Shown piece after piece: positions 1 to 5,758 of a DNA stretch of 7,960 nucleotides. Position 1 is the stretch's first letter. Each line of letters begins with the position of its first letter. Origin of the DNA: Pseudomonas sp. (lineage in GTDB: Bacteria > Pseudomonadota > Gammaproteobacteria > Pseudomonadales > Pseudomonadaceae); contig SKFV01000091.1 of the NCBI GenBank assembly GCA_007117785.1, positions 1 through 7,960 of the forward strand, given 5' to 3'. The notes under the pieces are model-generated. The model was given only the letters and a program-made list of their open reading frames with translations, did no database searches and had not been told where the DNA came from. Both the position numbers and the translations under genes were made by a program.

Positions 1-630
1 GTGGTGCTGTTCAAGGACGGTCAACCCGTCGAGGGTTTCAATGGCGCTCAACCGGAAAGTGCCATTCGAGAACTGCTCGCGCCCCATGTCAGTGCCCCGG
101 TGATTGACAGCGAAGCCACCGATATCGGCGCTCAGGCGGAGGCCCTGATTGCAGCGGGCGACCTGTCGGCCGCCACCGCCTTGTTGCAACAGGCCCTCAG
201 CGATACACCCGACGACCGCCTCTGGCTGCTGCTGGCCAGCGCACTGGCCTCGCAGGATGAATTCACTGCGGCAACCGAAGCGCTTTCCCGGCTCGATAAC
301 AAGGATGCCAACCGCCAGGCGATCAATGGCATCAAGGCGCAAATCAATTTCCGCCAACAGGCGCTTGACCTGCCATCCCGCGCAGCGCTGGAGCAGCGCT
401 TGGCAAGCGAGACGGCTGACAGCGAAGCACAGTATCAACTGGCGATTCTTGATCTGGCGGCGCAACAACCGGAACAGGCGCTGCCACGGCTGCTGACACT
501 GCTGCAACAGGATCGCGGCTACGCGGACAACAGTCCGCAGCGGACTCTGCTGGAAGTCTTCGATCTGCTCGGCAATGACCACCCGCTTACCATCAACTAT
601 CGACGCAAACTCTACCAGGCACTGTATTGA
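1..630 (+). CDS. cnoX: CnoX/YbbN chaperedoxin, 3' part (5' end outside window)
   Basis: This is the C-terminal part of a thioredoxin-fold/TPR protein of the CnoX (YbbN) family. In E. coli, CnoX is a cytoplasmic holdase that protects proteins from oxidative (hypochlorous acid) damage and hands them to GroEL/ES. The 209 visible codons begin inside the thioredoxin fold: residues 1-25 carry the end-of-fold pattern VLFKDGQPVEGFNGAQPE, which normally follows the cis-Pro loop. The active-site (S/W)xxC region therefore lies upstream, so its redox type cannot be judged. Residues 43-209 are Ala/Leu/Gln-rich paired helices (TPR-like). The family-typical C-terminus is present at about 183-209 (LLEVFDLLGNDHPL, then YRRKLYQALY). 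The family is about 285-290 residues long, so roughly 80 residues are missing. The GTG codons at 1 and 4 are internal valines, not starts. It is a separate unit from the zinc operon downstream. Confidence 0.9.
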   Translation: MVLFKDGQPVEGFNGAQPESAIRELLAPHVSAPVIDSEATDIGAQAEALIAAGDLSAATALLQQALSDTPDDRLWLLLASALASQDEFTAATEALSRLDNKDANRQAINGIKAQINFRQQALDLPSRAALEQRLASETADSEAQYQLAILDLAAQQPEQALPRLLTLLQQDRGYADNSPQRTLLEVFDLLGNDHPLTINYRRKLYQALY

Positions 631-659
631 TCAGTCGGTGCCGGTAAGGCACTGGCTGG
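631..659 (+). terminator. Imperfect hairpin after cnoX, possible weak terminator
   Basis: Immediately after the cnoX stop, bases 631-642 can pair with 648-659 around the loop GGTAA (643-647). This gives 12 pairs, of which four are G-T wobbles; the perfect core is GTGCC/GGCAC (638-642 with 648-652). No T-run follows, only CAGAAAAG, so it is not a canonical intrinsic terminator. It could protect the cnoX mRNA 3' end or end transcription weakly before the Zur-controlled promoter. Function is inferred from position only. Confidence 0.35.
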
Positions 660-664
660 CAGAA

Positions 665-681
665 AAGTTATAAGATAACAT
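665..681 (+). promoter_or_regulatory. Probable Zur operator
   Basis: The 17 bases AAGTTATAAGATAACAT form a near-palindrome. Arms GTTAT (667-671) and ATAAC (675-679) are perfect around the centre AAG, and A665/T681 also match. Against the gammaproteobacterial Zur consensus as I recall it (ATGTTATANTATAACAT), only positions 666 and 674 differ. The site ends 33 bases before the ATG of a His-rich zinc protein gene. It also contains TATAAG (669-674), one base from a consensus -10 box, though no good -35 lies 16-18 bases upstream. Zur with zinc bound would block this promoter, so the operon should be expressed in zinc shortage. The match and gene context are seen; binding is inferred. Confidence 0.8.
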
Positions 682-694
682 CAGGAAATCCTGA
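681..694 (+). promoter_or_regulatory. Perfect inverted repeat next to the Zur box
   Basis: TCAGGA (681-686) and TCCTGA (689-694) form a perfect 6-base inverted repeat with AA between, sharing T681 with the Zur operator. If transcription starts about seven bases after the TATAAG inside the operator, this repeat would sit at the very 5' end of the mRNA. There it could fold as a 5-pair stem with an AAAT loop. It may be a second protein site, a 5'-end stabilising hairpin or chance; I recognise no regulator for it. Confidence 0.3.
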
Positions 695-714
695 ACCAAT
701 CGCGAGGAAGCACC

Positions 715-1368
715 ATGCGCGTACTGCCCCTGATTGCCAGTGGACTCTTGACCAGTCTGGCGTTTGCCCTGCATGCCCATTCCGACCATGACCATGAACA
801 TAAAAAACATGACCATGGTCACGACAAGCATCAGCATGACCATAAACACGATCACGGCGATAGCCTGGGTGCCCATGTTCATGGTGTCGCCAGTCTTAAT
901 CTGGTGCTCGATGGTGCCATCCTGGCTGTCGAACTGGACAGCCCGGCTGACAATATCCTTGGCTTTGAATACCTGCCCAGCAGCGATGCCGACAAAGCCA
1001 CTACCAAGGCTGCGATGGATACCTTGCGTCAGGCCGATAGCGTGGTCAGCCTGCCATCCGCTGCGGGTTGTGCGCTGGATGACGTCAAGCTCGAGAGCCT
1101 GATCTTTGCCGCGCTCGAGACGTCGCATGAGCACGCTCACAAACATGACCATGACCATGACCACAAGCATGGCGACAAAGAGCACGCGCACAACGATCTC
1201 AGCGCCCAGTACCAGTTTACCTGCAGCAACCCGGATGCCTTGAGTGCCGTGGAAGTGAGCCTGTTCGAGCACTTTCCGCGTACCGAAACCGTCATCCTGC
1301 AGGCCATTACCCCCAGCGGCCAGCAGGGTGGCGAGCTGAGCGCCAGCAACAACAGCATCCGTTTCTGA
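715..1368 (+). CDS. zrgA: His-rich periplasmic zinc protein, DUF2796 / ZrgA family
   Basis: First gene of the zinc-starvation operon, 217 residues. An N-terminal signal peptide (residues 1 to about 18-21, hydrophobic core LIASGLLTSLAFAL) sends it to the periplasm. Two His/Asp-rich stretches follow: residues 20-47 contain 13 histidines, and residues 138-159 contain 10 in an (H-D/K/E-H) pattern. Between them comes the conserved DUF2796 start GAHVHGVASLNL (52-63). Cys119 and Cys170 are the only cysteines and could form a disulfide. The His stretches are suited to zinc capture or buffering. DUF2796 proteins include ZrgA of the Vibrio zinc system and, from memory, P. aeruginosa PA4063, which is induced by zinc depletion. 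The ATG at 715 is supported by GAGGAAG (704-710). The Zur-like operator lies directly upstream. The family call is secure; the exact role in zinc delivery is not established here. Confidence 0.88.
   Translation: MRVLPLIASGLLTSLAFALHAHSDHDHEHKKHDHGHDKHQHDHKHDHGDSLGAHVHGVASLNLVLDGAILAVELDSPADNILGFEYLPSSDADKATTKAAMDTLRQADSVVSLPSAAGCALDDVKLESLIFAALETSHEHAHKHDHDHDHKHGDKEHAHNDLSAQYQFTCSNPDALSAVEVSLFEHFPRTETVILQAITPSGQQGGELSASNNSIRF
772..858 (+). repeat. Low-complexity His/Asp/Lys codon repeat 1 (in zrgA)
   Basis: This segment encodes residues 20-48 of the DUF2796 protein, where CAT/CAC alternates with GAC/GAT/AAA/AAG codons. Histidine codons are mixed, so the DNA is only loosely repetitive although the peptide is strongly repetitive. 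That points to selection on the amino acids rather than recent slippage. Confidence 0.8.
1126..1191 (+). repeat. His/Asp codon repeat 2 with three CATGAC units
   Basis: This segment encodes residues 138-159 of the DUF2796 protein. It contains three exact tandem copies of the hexamer CATGAC (1144-1161), coding His-Asp three times. Such a hexamer array can gain or lose units without a frameshift, so the length of this metal-binding stretch may vary between strains. Confidence 0.8.
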
Positions 1369-1374
1369 AGCCAC

Positions 1375-1394
1375 AGGGCCGGGCAACCGGCCCT
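1375..1394 (+). terminator. GNRA-capped hairpin between zrgA and the ATPase gene
   Basis: AGGGCCGG (1375-1382) pairs perfectly with CCGGCCCT (1387-1394) around a GCAA tetraloop (1383-1386), an 8-pair, mostly G-C stem starting 6 bases after the zrgA stop. The following bases are TGTTGG, so the U-tract is poor. It could be a leaky terminator or a barrier to 3' exonucleases; both would leave more zrgA message than message for the three genes downstream. The structure is read directly; its effect is inferred. Confidence 0.6.
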
Positions 1395-1460
1395 TGTTGG
1401 CCGGGGTAGCAGCCGCTACTCTGCTCGTCTGTTTTCCATCGCTTATCCAGGGAGCCGTCC

Positions 1461-2174
1461 ATGCCCACACCGGTGATCGAGCTCACGCATATCACCTATG
1501 CCTGGCCCGGCCAGCCGACCCTGCTGGATATCGAGCAATTGATCCTGCAGCCAGGCGACAAGGTCTTCCTCAAAGGCCCCTCCGGCAGTGGCAAAACCAC
1601 GCTACTGGGCCTGCTGGGCGGCGTTTACCAGCCTGCTTCGGGTCAGATCAAGCTGCTTGGCCAGGATCTGGCACAGCTATCCTCGGTTCGACGGGACCGC
1701 TTTCGCGCTGACCATACCGGCTATATTTTCCAGATGTTCAACCTGCTGCCCTATCTGTCTGTGGTCGAGAACGTGGTCCTGCCCTGCCGTTTCTCTCGCC
1801 TGCGCCGCGAACGCACCCTGACCAAGGCTGACACCCTTGAGCAGGCGGCATTGACCCTGCTGGGCCATCTGGGTCTGCACGATGCTGCCCTGCTGTCACG
1901 CCCGGTCAACGAACTGTCGATCGGCCAGCAACAGCGAGTCGCTGCGGCCCGTGCCCTGATCGGCAGCCCGGAGTTGGTGATTGCCGATGAGCCCACCTCG
2001 GCACTGGATGCCGATAGTCGCGAAGCCTTTTTGCAACTCCTGTTCCGTACCTGTGACGAGGCCGGCAGCAGCCTGCTGCTTGTCAGTCATGATGCTGCGC
2101 TGGAAAGCCTGTTTGATCGCAGCCTGTCGCTGCCGCAACTCAATCGCGTGCCCCAGACGTCGGAGGCAATCTGA
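1461..2174 (+). CDS. ABC transporter ATPase, MacB/LolD type
   Basis: ATP-hydrolysing subunit of 237 residues, expected to work as a dimer with the permease encoded next to it. All nucleotide-binding motifs are present in order: an A-loop aromatic near Tyr13, Walker A GPSGSGKT (39-46), Q-loop Gln91 (YIFQMFNLLP), signature LSIGQQQR (152-159; the usual SGGQ appears as SIGQ), Walker B LVIADEP (172-178) with catalytic Glu177, D-loop SALD (180-183) and H-loop His210 (VSHD). The IFQxFNLLP Q-loop and short length place it with the MacB/LolD/FtsE group, not with ZnuC-type importers. ATG 1461 follows AGGGAG (1449-1454). Its stop TGA shares a base with the ATG of the permease gene, so the two are probably coupled. 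The likely counterpart in P. aeruginosa is PA4064. Confidence 0.9.
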   Translation: MPTPVIELTHITYAWPGQPTLLDIEQLILQPGDKVFLKGPSGSGKTTLLGLLGGVYQPASGQIKLLGQDLAQLSSVRRDRFRADHTGYIFQMFNLLPYLSVVENVVLPCRFSRLRRERTLTKADTLEQAALTLLGHLGLHDAALLSRPVNELSIGQQQRVAAARALIGSPELVIADEPTSALDADSREAFLQLLFRTCDEAGSSLLLVSHDAALESLFDRSLSLPQLNRVPQTSEAI

Positions 2175-3436
2175 TGTATCTGCTCTCATTGTCTTTACGC
2201 AGCCTGGCCAACCGCCGTTTTACCGCACTGCTGACGGTACTGGCCATTGCCCTCAGTGTGACCTTGCTGCTGGCAGTGGAAAAGGTGCGTACCGAGGCCC
2301 GCGCCAGCTTTGCCAATACCATCGCCGGCACCGACCTGATCGTAGGTGCCCGTTCCGGCTCGGTGCAGTTACTGCTCTATTCGGTCTTTCGCATCGGCCA
2401 TGCCACCAACAATATTCGCTGGGAAAGCTACCAGTTCGTCAGCGATCACCCGCGGGTCGCCTGGACCATCCCCATATCCCTCGGAGACTCCCATCGCGGC
2501 TTCCCGGTGATGGGCACCAATTCGACCTACTTCGAACGCTACCGCTACGGCCGCCAACAGCAACTCGACTTTGCTGCGGGCGAGCCCTTTGATGATTTGT
2601 ATGATGCGGTACTGGGTGCGGATATCGCCCGCGAACTGAATTACCATCTGGGCGACAAGATAGTGCTGGCCCACGGCACCGGGGCCGTCAGTTTTGTCGA
2701 CCATGATGACAAGCCCTTCTTTGTCAGCGGAATTCTCGAGCGTACCGGCACGCCGGTCGACCGCACCGTACATATCAGCCTGGAAGGCATGGAAGCCCTG
2801 CACGTGGACTGGCAACAGGGCATGCCCGCGCGCGGCAGCGCCCGAATAAGCGCCGAAGAAGCCCGCGAACTGGACCTGACGCCGAGTGCGATTACCGCCA
2901 TGCTGGTCGGGCTGGAAAACCGCGTCAGCACCTTTGCCGTGCAACGCGACGTCAACCAGCACCGCGGCGAGCCACTACTGGCGATTCTGCCTGGCGTGGC
3001 ACTACAAGAACTGTGGAGTCTGCTTGGGGTAGCGGAAAAGGCGCTCTTTATTGTGTCCATCTTTGTCGTACTCACCGGTCTGGTCGGCATGCTCACTGCC
3101 ATTCTGACCAGCCTGAATGAACGGCGGCGTGAGATGGCCATTCTGCGCTCGGTGGGCGCCAAGCCAAGGCATATCTTTGGCCTGCTGCTGTTGGAAGCGG
3201 CCAGCCTGGCGCTGGCCGGCATCCTGCTCGGCCTGGCATTGTTGTATATCGCGCTGGGAATTTCTCAGCCCTGGATATTGTCCAATTATGGTATCCATAT
3301 CGGTATCAGTGCGCCGGGGCTCTATGAAGCCAAGCTGCTCGGCGCTATTCTGCTCGCCAGTATTCTGATGGGCAGCGTGCCGGCTTGGCGCGCATACCGC
3401 CAATCCCTGGTGGATGGCCTGTCGATTCGTACCTGA
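2174..3436 (+). CDS. ABC transporter permease, MacB/FtsX (DUF214) family
   Basis: Inner-membrane subunit of 420 residues with the MacB/FtsX four-helix layout. TM1 lies at about 15-35. A large periplasmic domain covers about 40-285. TM2 (about 288-312), TM3 (about 333-360) and TM4 (about 388-406) form the FtsX core. The cytoplasmic loop after TM2 carries the family hallmark LNERRREMAILRSVGAKPRHI (around 311-331), where the helix contacts the ATPase. Such proteins act by mechanotransmission or export from the periplasmic side and are not classical importers. ATG 2174 overlaps the ATPase stop (TGATG) and has GGAGG at 2162-2166, seven bases upstream. The periplasmic domain shows no His-rich stretch of its own. 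Context makes it the partner of the His-rich protein and the DUF3299 protein; the substrate is not evident. Confidence 0.88.
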   Translation: MYLLSLSLRSLANRRFTALLTVLAIALSVTLLLAVEKVRTEARASFANTIAGTDLIVGARSGSVQLLLYSVFRIGHATNNIRWESYQFVSDHPRVAWTIPISLGDSHRGFPVMGTNSTYFERYRYGRQQQLDFAAGEPFDDLYDAVLGADIARELNYHLGDKIVLAHGTGAVSFVDHDDKPFFVSGILERTGTPVDRTVHISLEGMEALHVDWQQGMPARGSARISAEEARELDLTPSAITAMLVGLENRVSTFAVQRDVNQHRGEPLLAILPGVALQELWSLLGVAEKALFIVSIFVVLTGLVGMLTAILTSLNERRREMAILRSVGAKPRHIFGLLLLEAASLALAGILLGLALLYIALGISQPWILSNYGIHIGISAPGLYEAKLLGAILLASILMGSVPAWRAYRQSLVDGLSIRT

Positions 3437-3440
3437 GAGG
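3435..3440 (+). promoter_or_regulatory. Ribosome binding site deciding the DUF3299 start
   Basis: GAGAGG sits 6 bases before ATG 3447 and overlaps the end of the permease stop codon. It favours ATG 3447 over the in-frame ATG at 3414, which lies inside the permease gene and would put an uncharacteristic polar stretch before the signal peptide. Confidence 0.6.
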
Positions 3441-3446
3441 TTTGTT

Positions 3447-3968
3447 ATGTGGCGATCTAGCGCCAGTGCCGTTATCAGCCTGATGTTGCTGGCCCTGCAA
3501 CCGGCAGTCGCTGCCGCGCAGGAACTGACCTGGTTTGATCTGGTGCCACCCGAAGCCCAGCATATGATCGGCATGCCCGAGCCCATGCACGGCATGAGCG
3601 ACCTGGCCGACATGATGGAAGGTGAATACGGTGATCCGGCCGTGCAAATGGAGCCCATGGCCCCGGTGGTCGAGGACCTGCACGGCAAGCGCATCAAGCT
3701 GCCCGGCTATATCGTTCCGCTGGGGATCACCCCGGAAGGCAAGGTTGACGAGTTCCTGCTGGTGCCCTACTTCGGCGCCTGCATTCACGTGCCGCCGCCG
3801 CCCTCCAACCAGATCGTCCATGTAAAAAGTCAGCAGGCCATCGCGCTGGCTGATCTCTACCAGCCGTTCTGGATCAGTGGTGAAATGCAGGTCGATCTGG
3901 TCGAAAGCGAGCTGGCCAATGCCGGCTATCGTATCAGCGCGGCGGATGTCGAGCCCTACGTTTACTGA
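3447..3968 (+). CDS. Exported DUF3299 protein of the zinc-starvation operon
   Basis: Small protein of 173 residues. A signal peptide (1 to about 25, ending PAVAAAQ) predicts periplasmic location; no lipobox cysteine is present. The mature part starts with ELTWFDLVP, followed by a Met/His-rich segment: Met40, 43, 47, 50, 56, 57, 68 and 71 plus His39 and His48. The conserved DUF3299 core spans about 73-173, with KLPGYIVPLG (84-93) and VPYFGACIHVPPPP (106-119). The latter holds the only cysteine (Cys112) two residues from His114, a plausible metal-binding or structural pair. DUF3299 genes accompany DUF2796 plus MacB-type ABC genes in Vibrio and Pseudomonas (PA4066-like, from memory). It starts 10 bases after the permease stop and is clearly the last gene of the operon. 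Biochemical function is unknown to me. Confidence 0.85.
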   Translation: MWRSSASAVISLMLLALQPAVAAAQELTWFDLVPPEAQHMIGMPEPMHGMSDLADMMEGEYGDPAVQMEPMAPVVEDLHGKRIKLPGYIVPLGITPEGKVDEFLLVPYFGACIHVPPPPSNQIVHVKSQQAIALADLYQPFWISGEMQVDLVESELANAGYRISAADVEPYVY

Positions 3969-3978
3969 TCCCCTGCTT

Positions 3979-3995
3979 CGCGGCGAATTCCCGCG
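3979..3995. terminator. Small hairpin between the convergent operons
   Basis: CGCGG (3979-3983) pairs with CCGCG (3991-3995) around a 7-base loop containing GAATTC. It is nearly the whole gap between the stop codons of the convergent operons (33 bases) and could serve both directions. No T-run follows on either strand, so it is a weak candidate at best. Confidence 0.3.
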
Positions 3996-4001
3996 CCACC
4001 C

Positions 4002-5093
4002 TTACTCTGCGGCCTCGATATGCTGGCGTGCATAACTGCGCCATGCAGCAATCTGTTGCCGTTGGCGGCTGTTGGCATTGGCGTCGGCCCGTTCCAGTGC
4101 GGCCATCAGCGCTGGCCAGTCAGCTTGCTGAAGGTGCAACCCGGCCAGCTGTAACCAGTGATCCGCGCGACCACTGGCTTCGGCCACCTGTGTCCAGGCG
4201 GCCATGGCGCGCTCATGATCTCGCGCCTGCTGCCACAGCTGAGCCAATTGCTGCTGCCGGGACGGCCCAGGCGCCAGCAAATCGGCGGCCATAAGCTCTT
4301 CGGTCAGCCGCGCCGCTTGCCAGGGGGCATCGGCCTGTACCTGCAGGGCAATCAGGTTATCCATGTCCTGTTCCGTCAGGTTCAACCCGGCCTCCCGAGC
4401 CAGGCGCAGGCTGGCAGCGGCAGCCTGCTGTTGCCCGGCCATGCTTTGCAGCCCGGCCAATTGGCGCCAGGCACCGATACTGCCGGGGTTGCGCCGCACC
4501 AGTACCTGTTGCCAGTCCACGGCCGCCGGGTAGCGCTGCAAACGGTGATTGAGCCCGACCAGCAACTGATACCAGGTATCCTCGACGCTGGCGTCTGCGG
4601 CAACCACAGCTTCAGCCAATGGCAAGGCGGCACGGTAGTCGCTGGTCTGCATATAGGCCTGGACCAGCAGGCGTTTGCTGGACAAGGGCAGCGGTGCCTC
4701 ACGCCGCGCGGCCAGCAACAACTCGATGGCGGGCTGCGCTTGCTCGCGCAACAGATACAGTTGCGCCAGATTGAGCTGGTCCTGCCGTGCGGCCTCATTG
4801 GCCAGCTGCCCACTATCCAGCGCCGCACGCAGGCCAGCGATGGCCGCCGGGTAATCGTCGCGGGCAATCGCCAGATAACCGAGGCGCTGATGCAGCAGGG
4901 CCGCTTCCAGTGAGTCCTCCCGGGCTGACGCCAGCGCCTCGCGCAAGGTGAGTTGCGCCTGTGCCAGATCACCCGCGTCCTGCGCCTGCTGGGCGTTGTT
5001 CAGGGCGCGATACACCACCGAATCCACACTCTGGGTTTGCGCTTGCAGCGAGACCAGTGGCAGCAAGCACAACAACAGCAAGAGACGACGCAT
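4002..5093 (-). CDS. Exported TPR-repeat protein of the TonB2 operon
   Basis: Protein of 363 residues with an N-terminal signal peptide (MRR, a Leu-rich core, likely cut after LQA near residue 18). Beyond it are about ten Ala/Leu/Gln-rich helical repeats, recognisable as TPR or TPR-like units at about 30-56, 65-93, 105-131, 140-168, 174-201 and 208-235, then more divergent ones to about 345. Pairs such as YLAIARDDYPAAIAGLRAAL show the W/Y-A-P spacing of TPRs. It probably forms a periplasmic helical scaffold for protein contacts. A TPR gene closes the ttpC-exbB2-exbD2-tonB2 cluster in Vibrio as well, so it is likely an accessory of the TonB2 complex. ATG 5093 overlaps the tonB stop as TGATG, with GGAGG (5104-5100) six bases upstream. 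Cys9 lies inside the signal core and does not fit a lipobox. Confidence 0.82.
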   Translation of the reverse strand: MRRLLLLLCLLPLVSLQAQTQSVDSVVYRALNNAQQAQDAGDLAQAQLTLREALASAREDSLEAALLHQRLGYLAIARDDYPAAIAGLRAALDSGQLANEAARQDQLNLAQLYLLREQAQPAIELLLAARREAPLPLSSKRLLVQAYMQTSDYRAALPLAEAVVAADASVEDTWYQLLVGLNHRLQRYPAAVDWQQVLVRRNPGSIGAWRQLAGLQSMAGQQQAAAASLRLAREAGLNLTEQDMDNLIALQVQADAPWQAARLTEELMAADLLAPGPSRQQQLAQLWQQARDHERAMAAWTQVAEASGRADHWLQLAGLHLQQADWPALMAALERADANANSRQRQQIAAWRSYARQHIEAAE

Positions 5094-5758
5094 CAGCGGC
5101 CTCCATCGAGACGGAAGTACAGGGTTTTAGTCGCTTCCCGTGCGACCGCCTGACCATCCTCCCGGCGCGGTGCAAAGCGCCAGCGCATGGCTGCCCGCCG
5201 CGCCTCACGGTCGAACACTCCCGGTGGCTCGGCATGCTCTACGCGCAGATTGTCCACGCGCCCATCGGCGGTAATGGTAAAGGCCAGGGTAACCTCACCT
5301 TCGATGCCGGCGGCCAGCGCGCGCTGGGGATAATTCGGCGGAATCTCTACCAGCGGGGTGACCTCTTCACTGCTACCCGGCGGCCCATCCTGTGCGGGGG
5401 CGGCCGGCGCTGTCGGGCTGGCCATTTCCAGGTTGCTCGCTACCGGTGCCGCGTCCAGGCTGATCGCACTGGGTAATTGCGGCAAGGCGATAGTGAGCTC
5501 CACCTGGGGAGCCACCTCGGCCTGAGGTGGTTGCGGCGGTTGCGGGGTTTGTGGCGGCTGCGGCTGGGGTGGCGGCTCAGGTCGCTGGCGCTCGCGCCGC
5601 TCGGTATCGGTGTCACTCAGGCTGCGGACAAAGCTGACCCGGGCCAGCTCATCGTCCGGCAGGCGGTTATCCCGTGGCGGACTGACCAGCGCCAGCATCA
5701 ACGCAAACAGGCCAAGGGCGACCCCGAGCGCAGCGATAAAACTCAGCAACAGGCGCAT
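5093..5758 (-). CDS. tonB2: TonB2-type energy transducer
   Basis: Short TonB protein of 221 residues. It transmits proton-motive force from the ExbB/ExbD/TtpC complex to outer-membrane receptors. TM anchor at about 4-25 (LLLSFIAALGVALGLFALMLAL). A basic patch ERRERQR (53-59) precedes a Pro/Gln linker at 60-79 with 12 prolines, the only strongly Pro-rich part. The TonB C-terminal domain covers about 133-217, with the NYPQRA motif (142-147), EGEVTLAFTITADGRV (153-168) and the closing helix/strand VFDREARRAAMRWRFAP (181-197). ATG 5758 overlaps the exbD2 stop as TGATG; the in-frame TTG at 5761 is less likely. No clear Shine-Dalgarno is seen, so translation probably depends on coupling. The anchor has no histidine, unlike E. 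coli TonB (His20); the only histidine is His175. Length and gene order fit the Vibrio TonB2 class. Confidence 0.88.
   Translation of the reverse strand: MRLLLSFIAALGVALGLFALMLALVSPPRDNRLPDDELARVSFVRSLSDTDTERRERQRPEPPPQPQPPQTPQPPQPPQAEVAPQVELTIALPQLPSAISLDAAPVASNLEMASPTAPAAPAQDGPPGSSEEVTPLVEIPPNYPQRALAAGIEGEVTLAFTITADGRVDNLRVEHAEPPGVFDREARRAAMRWRFAPRREDGQAVAREATKTLYFRLDGGR

Noticed and set aside
1126..1191. CRISPR-like short repeats
   Set aside because: The repeats are contiguous hexamers in a coding frame for His-Asp, with no spacers.
1394..1422. Possible promoter (TTGTTG, 17 bases, TACTCT) in front of the ABC ATPase gene
   Set aside because: Each box matches consensus at only 3 of 6 positions and the -35 overlaps the hairpin stem. 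Too weak to list as a feature, although internal transcription cannot be excluded.
631..1470. Long open frame of 279 codons on the minus strand across the whole zrgA gene
   Set aside because: It is an antisense shadow: His/Asp codons (CAT, GAC) read backwards give ATG and GTC, producing a Met/Val-rich low-complexity product. It has no recognisable domain and covers the zrgA operator.
2369..2962. Minus-strand open frame inside the permease gene
   Set aside because: It is the shadow of the periplasmic domain of a clear MacB/FtsX permease, with no ribosome site and no family resemblance.
3414..3446. Upstream in-frame ATG for the DUF3299 gene at 3414
   Set aside because: It lies inside the permease coding region and would add residues before the signal peptide; ATG 3447 has GAGAGG at 6-base spacing and gives a normal signal peptide.
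4158..4913. Plus-strand open frame of 251 codons inside the TPR gene
   Set aside because: It lies opposite a well-supported TPR protein with a signal peptide and coupled start. Its product is Gln/Leu/Pro-rich with no domain, as expected from the reverse of a G+C-rich gene.
5048..5093. Lipoprotein signal in the TPR protein because of Cys9
   Set aside because: The cysteine lies in the middle of the hydrophobic core after LLL, without the L-A/S-G/A-C lipobox, and a signal peptidase I site after LQA fits better.
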